Assembly (NCBI GenBank): GCA_947448675.1
Contig: CANFOR010000140.1
Coordinates: 1-7,414, forward strand
Reading direction: 5' to 3'
From: Betaproteobacteria bacterium
GTDB taxonomy: Bacteria > Pseudomonadota > Gammaproteobacteria > Burkholderiales > Burkholderiaceae_C
DNA length: 7,414 nt
The position numbers and the translations under genes were made by a program. The notes beneath the pieces are model-generated. The model was not told the origin of the DNA and searched no databases. It worked only from the letters and a program-made list of their open reading frames with translations. Position 1 is the stretch's first letter, and each line of letters begins with the position of its first letter. Below are positions 5,763 through 7,414 of this stretch, piece by piece.

Positions 5763-6386
5763 CAGTGGCGTTTGATCGTCAACGCGCGCTGCCTGGGTGC
5801 GGTTGCGCACTTTGAGCGATTTGAAAATCTCGCTCATATAGTTTTTAACTGTGCCTTCGCTCAAGCCCAGTTCCAACGCGATGACTTTATTGCTTTTTCC
5901 CTGTCGCAATAACGTGCGCACGGCCTCTAAGCGCGGGGCCAATACCTCTAGCGCAGTGCTGGGGTTGGCGAACCCGTCGCCAAGGCCTTTATCGGGCTCG
6001 GTAACTTCGCCAATTTTGTCGTGCACCAAAGCCGCCAGCATGGCGCGGCGCATGCACTCTGGGCTGCCATTTTTAGGAACAAATGCATAGACCGATGGCC
6101 ATGCTAGAGCTTTGCGAATAATGTCGGGCGATGAAAATGCCGACACCACCACCACCGGAACTCGTGGGTACTGGCTCACCACGCGCGCCAAGCCCATGCC
6201 ATGGTCCGCGCCAGGCATTTGCAAGTCCACCACGGCCAAATCTACAGAAGAATGCAAGCGCAACTGCTCGCACAAGCCCAGGTAGTCTTGCGCCTCATAA
6301 AACTGTGGTGCACCACCAAACTGGCCGATCAAGAGCTTGAGTCCTTCGCGGACCAATTGGTGGTCGTCGGCAATAAGGATTTGCAT
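5760..6386 (-). CDS. NarL/LuxR-type response regulator
   Basis: This 208-residue cytoplasmic transcription regulator is expected to be phosphorylated by the adjacent kinase. The receiver domain has the acidic pair D7-D8 in ILIADDHQLVREGL, phospho-acceptor D54 in VVDLQMPG, S82 and K105 (FVPKNG). The C-terminal helix-turn-helix (about 150-201) reads LAPRLEAV, then GKSNKVIALELGLSEGTVKNY and VRNRTQAA, the LuxR/GerE pattern. The first helix has APRLEAV in place of the usual TPRE-REVL, a mild divergence. I start at the ATG at 6386 because receivers of this family begin right at the first beta strand (MQILIADDH). An upstream in-frame ATG at 6422 would add 12 non-conserved residues and overlap the DUF805 gene by 26 bp. 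With the chosen start the gap to DUF805 is 10 bp. Target genes are unknown. Confidence 0.95.
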   Translation of the reverse strand: MQILIADDHQLVREGLKLLIGQFGGAPQFYEAQDYLGLCEQLRLHSSVDLAVVDLQMPGADHGMGLARVVSQYPRVPVVVVSAFSSPDIIRKALAWPSVYAFVPKNGSPECMRRAMLAALVHDKIGEVTEPDKGLGDGFANPSTALEVLAPRLEAVRTLLRQGKSNKVIALELGLSEGTVKNYMSEIFKSLKVRNRTQAARVDDQTPL

Positions 6387-6396
6387 ATGCCTAGGT

Positions 6397-6702
6397 TCAA
6401 GCGGCCTTGCTCGGCTGTACAAAGAAAAACAATAGCAGCAACCAACCCAACACAGGAATCAAGCCGGCCAGCAACCACAGGGGGTTGCGACCGGAATCGC
6501 GCAGTCTGCGTGCGCCCACGGCCAAAGATGGTAGCAAAACCGCCAACGAAAACAGCAGGTTGAGCGTGACACTAAGGTACGAAAGCACGGCTGTAGCCAC
6601 AAAAGTGAACAGAAAAAACCACCAAAACTCTGGTAGGTTAGCTCGCCCATTAAAGTAAATATATTTAGTTAAACATGTTTTAACGGATTCTTGAAAATTC
6701 AT
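6397..6702 (-). CDS. Small DUF805-family inner-membrane protein
   Basis: This 101-residue protein carries the DUF805 signature: an N-terminal YIYFNGRANLPEFWWFF stretch (14-30, with FNGR 17-20 and EFWWF 25-29) and ARRLRDSGRNPLW (64-76). Membrane segments are likely at about 27-44, 47-62 and 74-95. The function of the family is not established. The ATG at 6702 has a fair SD (GAGGG, 4 bases of spacing). The protein stops soon after the last hydrophobic segment, with QPSKAA, and lacks the C-terminal PGxxGxNxYG-like tail I recall from relatives such as E. coli YhaH; this may be a short subtype. It is the apparent first gene of the cluster with the regulator and kinase, which hints at a role near this sensory pathway, though a shared promoter is the only link. 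Confidence 0.88.
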   Translation of the reverse strand: MNFQESVKTCLTKYIYFNGRANLPEFWWFFLFTFVATAVLSYLSVTLNLLFSLAVLLPSLAVGARRLRDSGRNPLWLLAGLIPVLGWLLLLFFFVQPSKAA

Positions 6703-6740
6703 ATCGCCCTCATTAAAAAATAATTTACTACCAAAAAATT
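6703..6740 (-). promoter_or_regulatory. AT-rich gap before DUF805, possible promoter region
   Basis: The 38-bp gap between the upstream unrecognised gene and DUF805 is strongly AT-rich compared with the surrounding coding DNA, with several A/T runs. On the minus strand it contains TAAATTA-type sequence that could act as a -10, and then the GAGGG ribosome site just before the ATG. No clear -35 was found. It may hold the promoter of the DUF805-regulator-kinase cluster, or the cluster may be read from upstream. Confidence 0.35.
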
Positions 6741-7414
6741 CTAACGCCCAAACATGCCCCGCAGCAGATTCACCGCATCATTGGCTTTTTTGAGCGGCTC
6801 TGCAATGGGTGCAACTATGGGGTTAGCTGGCACAGGCATTGGTGGTGGCAGTGCAGCGTTGGCCACGGCCTGGGCAGGCGCACTGGTATTGCTTGTTCCG
6901 GGGCTTTGCGCGGCATTGGTCGGCGCATTGTTGGCACTGCTTGGCGCTAGCGCTTCGGGTGAAGGCACAAACGCCACCACGGCAACGGCTGGGCCTGCCG
7001 CTTTGTTCCACTGGGCTTGCGAGTCCACCAGGGCGGGCAAGGGTTTGCCCACCAAAGTTTGCAGAAAATTGCGGCCTAAGCTGCTCTGCAAAGCATCACG
7101 CAAAGGACTGACTTTGCCGCGAACGCTCCACACCACATTGTTAACCTTCAAGGCCGCACTTTTGCCTGGGCTGTCGGCACCAAATGCGCCGCTGTTCGCT
7201 CCGGCATTGCTGGGCAACTTGCTTTGGTTTATAGCCAGCCTGATCTCTGCCTGCAGGCCGTCAAGATCCACTGCGTCCATGCGTTTGTGCAAAGCTTCTT
7301 GCTGGGGCTTTACTTCGACATTGTGCTTGCGCTGCATCTCTTGAATTTGCTTGTACAGCGCGTCCGACTCCGCTTCTTTAGCGGCTGCGCCACTGCTGTC
7401 ACCCGCTTTGCGGG
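6741..7414 (-). CDS. Unrecognised Ala/Pro-rich protein, 3' part only
   Basis: I do not recognise this gene. The frame is open to the window edge: 25 codons lie upstream of the first internal ATG at 7337, reading RKAGDSSGAAAKEAES and on, so the start is probably outside and 223 residues are visible. A charged, probably helical N-terminal part (ALYKQIQEMQRKHNVEV, then ALHKRMDAVDLDGLQAEIRL) suggests a coiled coil. A compact central part follows (KVNNVVWSVRGKVSPLRDAL, then LGRNFLQTLVGKPLPALVDS). Then comes a low-complexity Ala/Pro/Asn/Ser linker, and a short helical end, LKKANDAVNLLRGMFGR. No signal peptide or membrane segment is visible in this part. It ends 38 bp before DUF805 on the same strand. 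An opposite-strand frame of similar length is Cys-, Leu- and Ala-rich and looks like a shadow. Confidence 0.65.
   Translation of the reverse strand, partial: RKAGDSSGAAAKEAESDALYKQIQEMQRKHNVEVKPQQEALHKRMDAVDLDGLQAEIRLAINQSKLPSNAGANSGAFGADSPGKSAALKVNNVVWSVRGKVSPLRDALQSSLGRNFLQTLVGKPLPALVDSQAQWNKAAGPAVAVVAFVPSPEALAPSSANNAPTNAAQSPGTSNTSAPAQAVANAALPPPMPVPANPIVAPIAEPLKKANDAVNLLRGMFGR

Noticed and set aside
6387..6422. Upstream ATG at 6422 as the regulator start
   Set aside because: It would add MYSRARPLEPRH before the first receiver strand and overlap the DUF805 gene by 26 bp. The ATG at 6386 fits the family start.
6754..7344. Plus-strand open frame of 196 codons opposite the unrecognised protein
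   Set aside because: It looks hydrophobic, but its Cys/Leu/Ala-rich composition follows from reading an Ala/Pro-rich gene backwards. The minus-strand frame is open further, to the window edge, and ends just before same-strand DUF805.

Overview
The window looks like a chromosomal segment of a betaproteobacterium of order Burkholderiales, most likely family Comamonadaceae (Rhodoferax/Limnohabitans-like). The evidence is the style of the DnaK and DnaJ proteins, the PA0069-type radical SAM protein, the hybrid kinase with an 'FFAAVSHDLRQPVHAIGL' H-box, and an intergenic element that matches, from memory, a bipartite palindromic repeat scattered through genomes of that family. No tRNA, rRNA, CRISPR array or insertion sequence was seen.

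Layout. (1) 1-2637, plus strand: the chaperone operon dnaK (3' part only), a six-TM TMEM175/DUF1211-type putative K+ channel, and complete dnaJ. The channel gene sits between the two chaperone genes with 22-bp and 12-bp gaps, and the only SD-like sequence for dnaJ overlaps the channel's stop codon. (2) 2638-2794: a convergent intergenic region with GC-rich hairpins and a bipartite inverted-repeat element followed by a T run, a plausible two-way terminator. (3) 2795-3901, minus strand: a PA0069/SplB-like radical SAM protein. Its 68-bp upstream gap holds a near-consensus LexA (SOS) box and a twin copy of the palindrome GCTTGCAAGC. (4) 3970-6702, minus strand: a compact signalling cluster, DUF805 membrane protein, then NarL/LuxR-type response regulator, then hybrid histidine kinase with a C-terminal receiver. 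Regulator and kinase genes share a TAATG stop/start overlap. (5) 6741-7414, minus strand: the 3' part of an unrecognised Ala/Pro-rich protein whose reading frame is still open at the window edge.

How the parts work together. DnaK and DnaJ form the Hsp70 folding machine; the channel between them is presumably co-transcribed and its link to proteostasis is unknown. The radical SAM gene appears to have its own DNA-damage-responsive control and need not depend on the signalling operon upstream. Kinase and regulator almost certainly form a partner pair with a branched phosphotransfer design (kinase, its own receiver, and a separate DNA-binding receiver). Their signal and target genes cannot be read from the sequence. 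The observations most worth a second look are the LexA box before the radical SAM gene, the twin-palindrome leader, the channel gene inside dnaK-dnaJ, and the family-type repeat. I found no clear evidence of an entirely new system.
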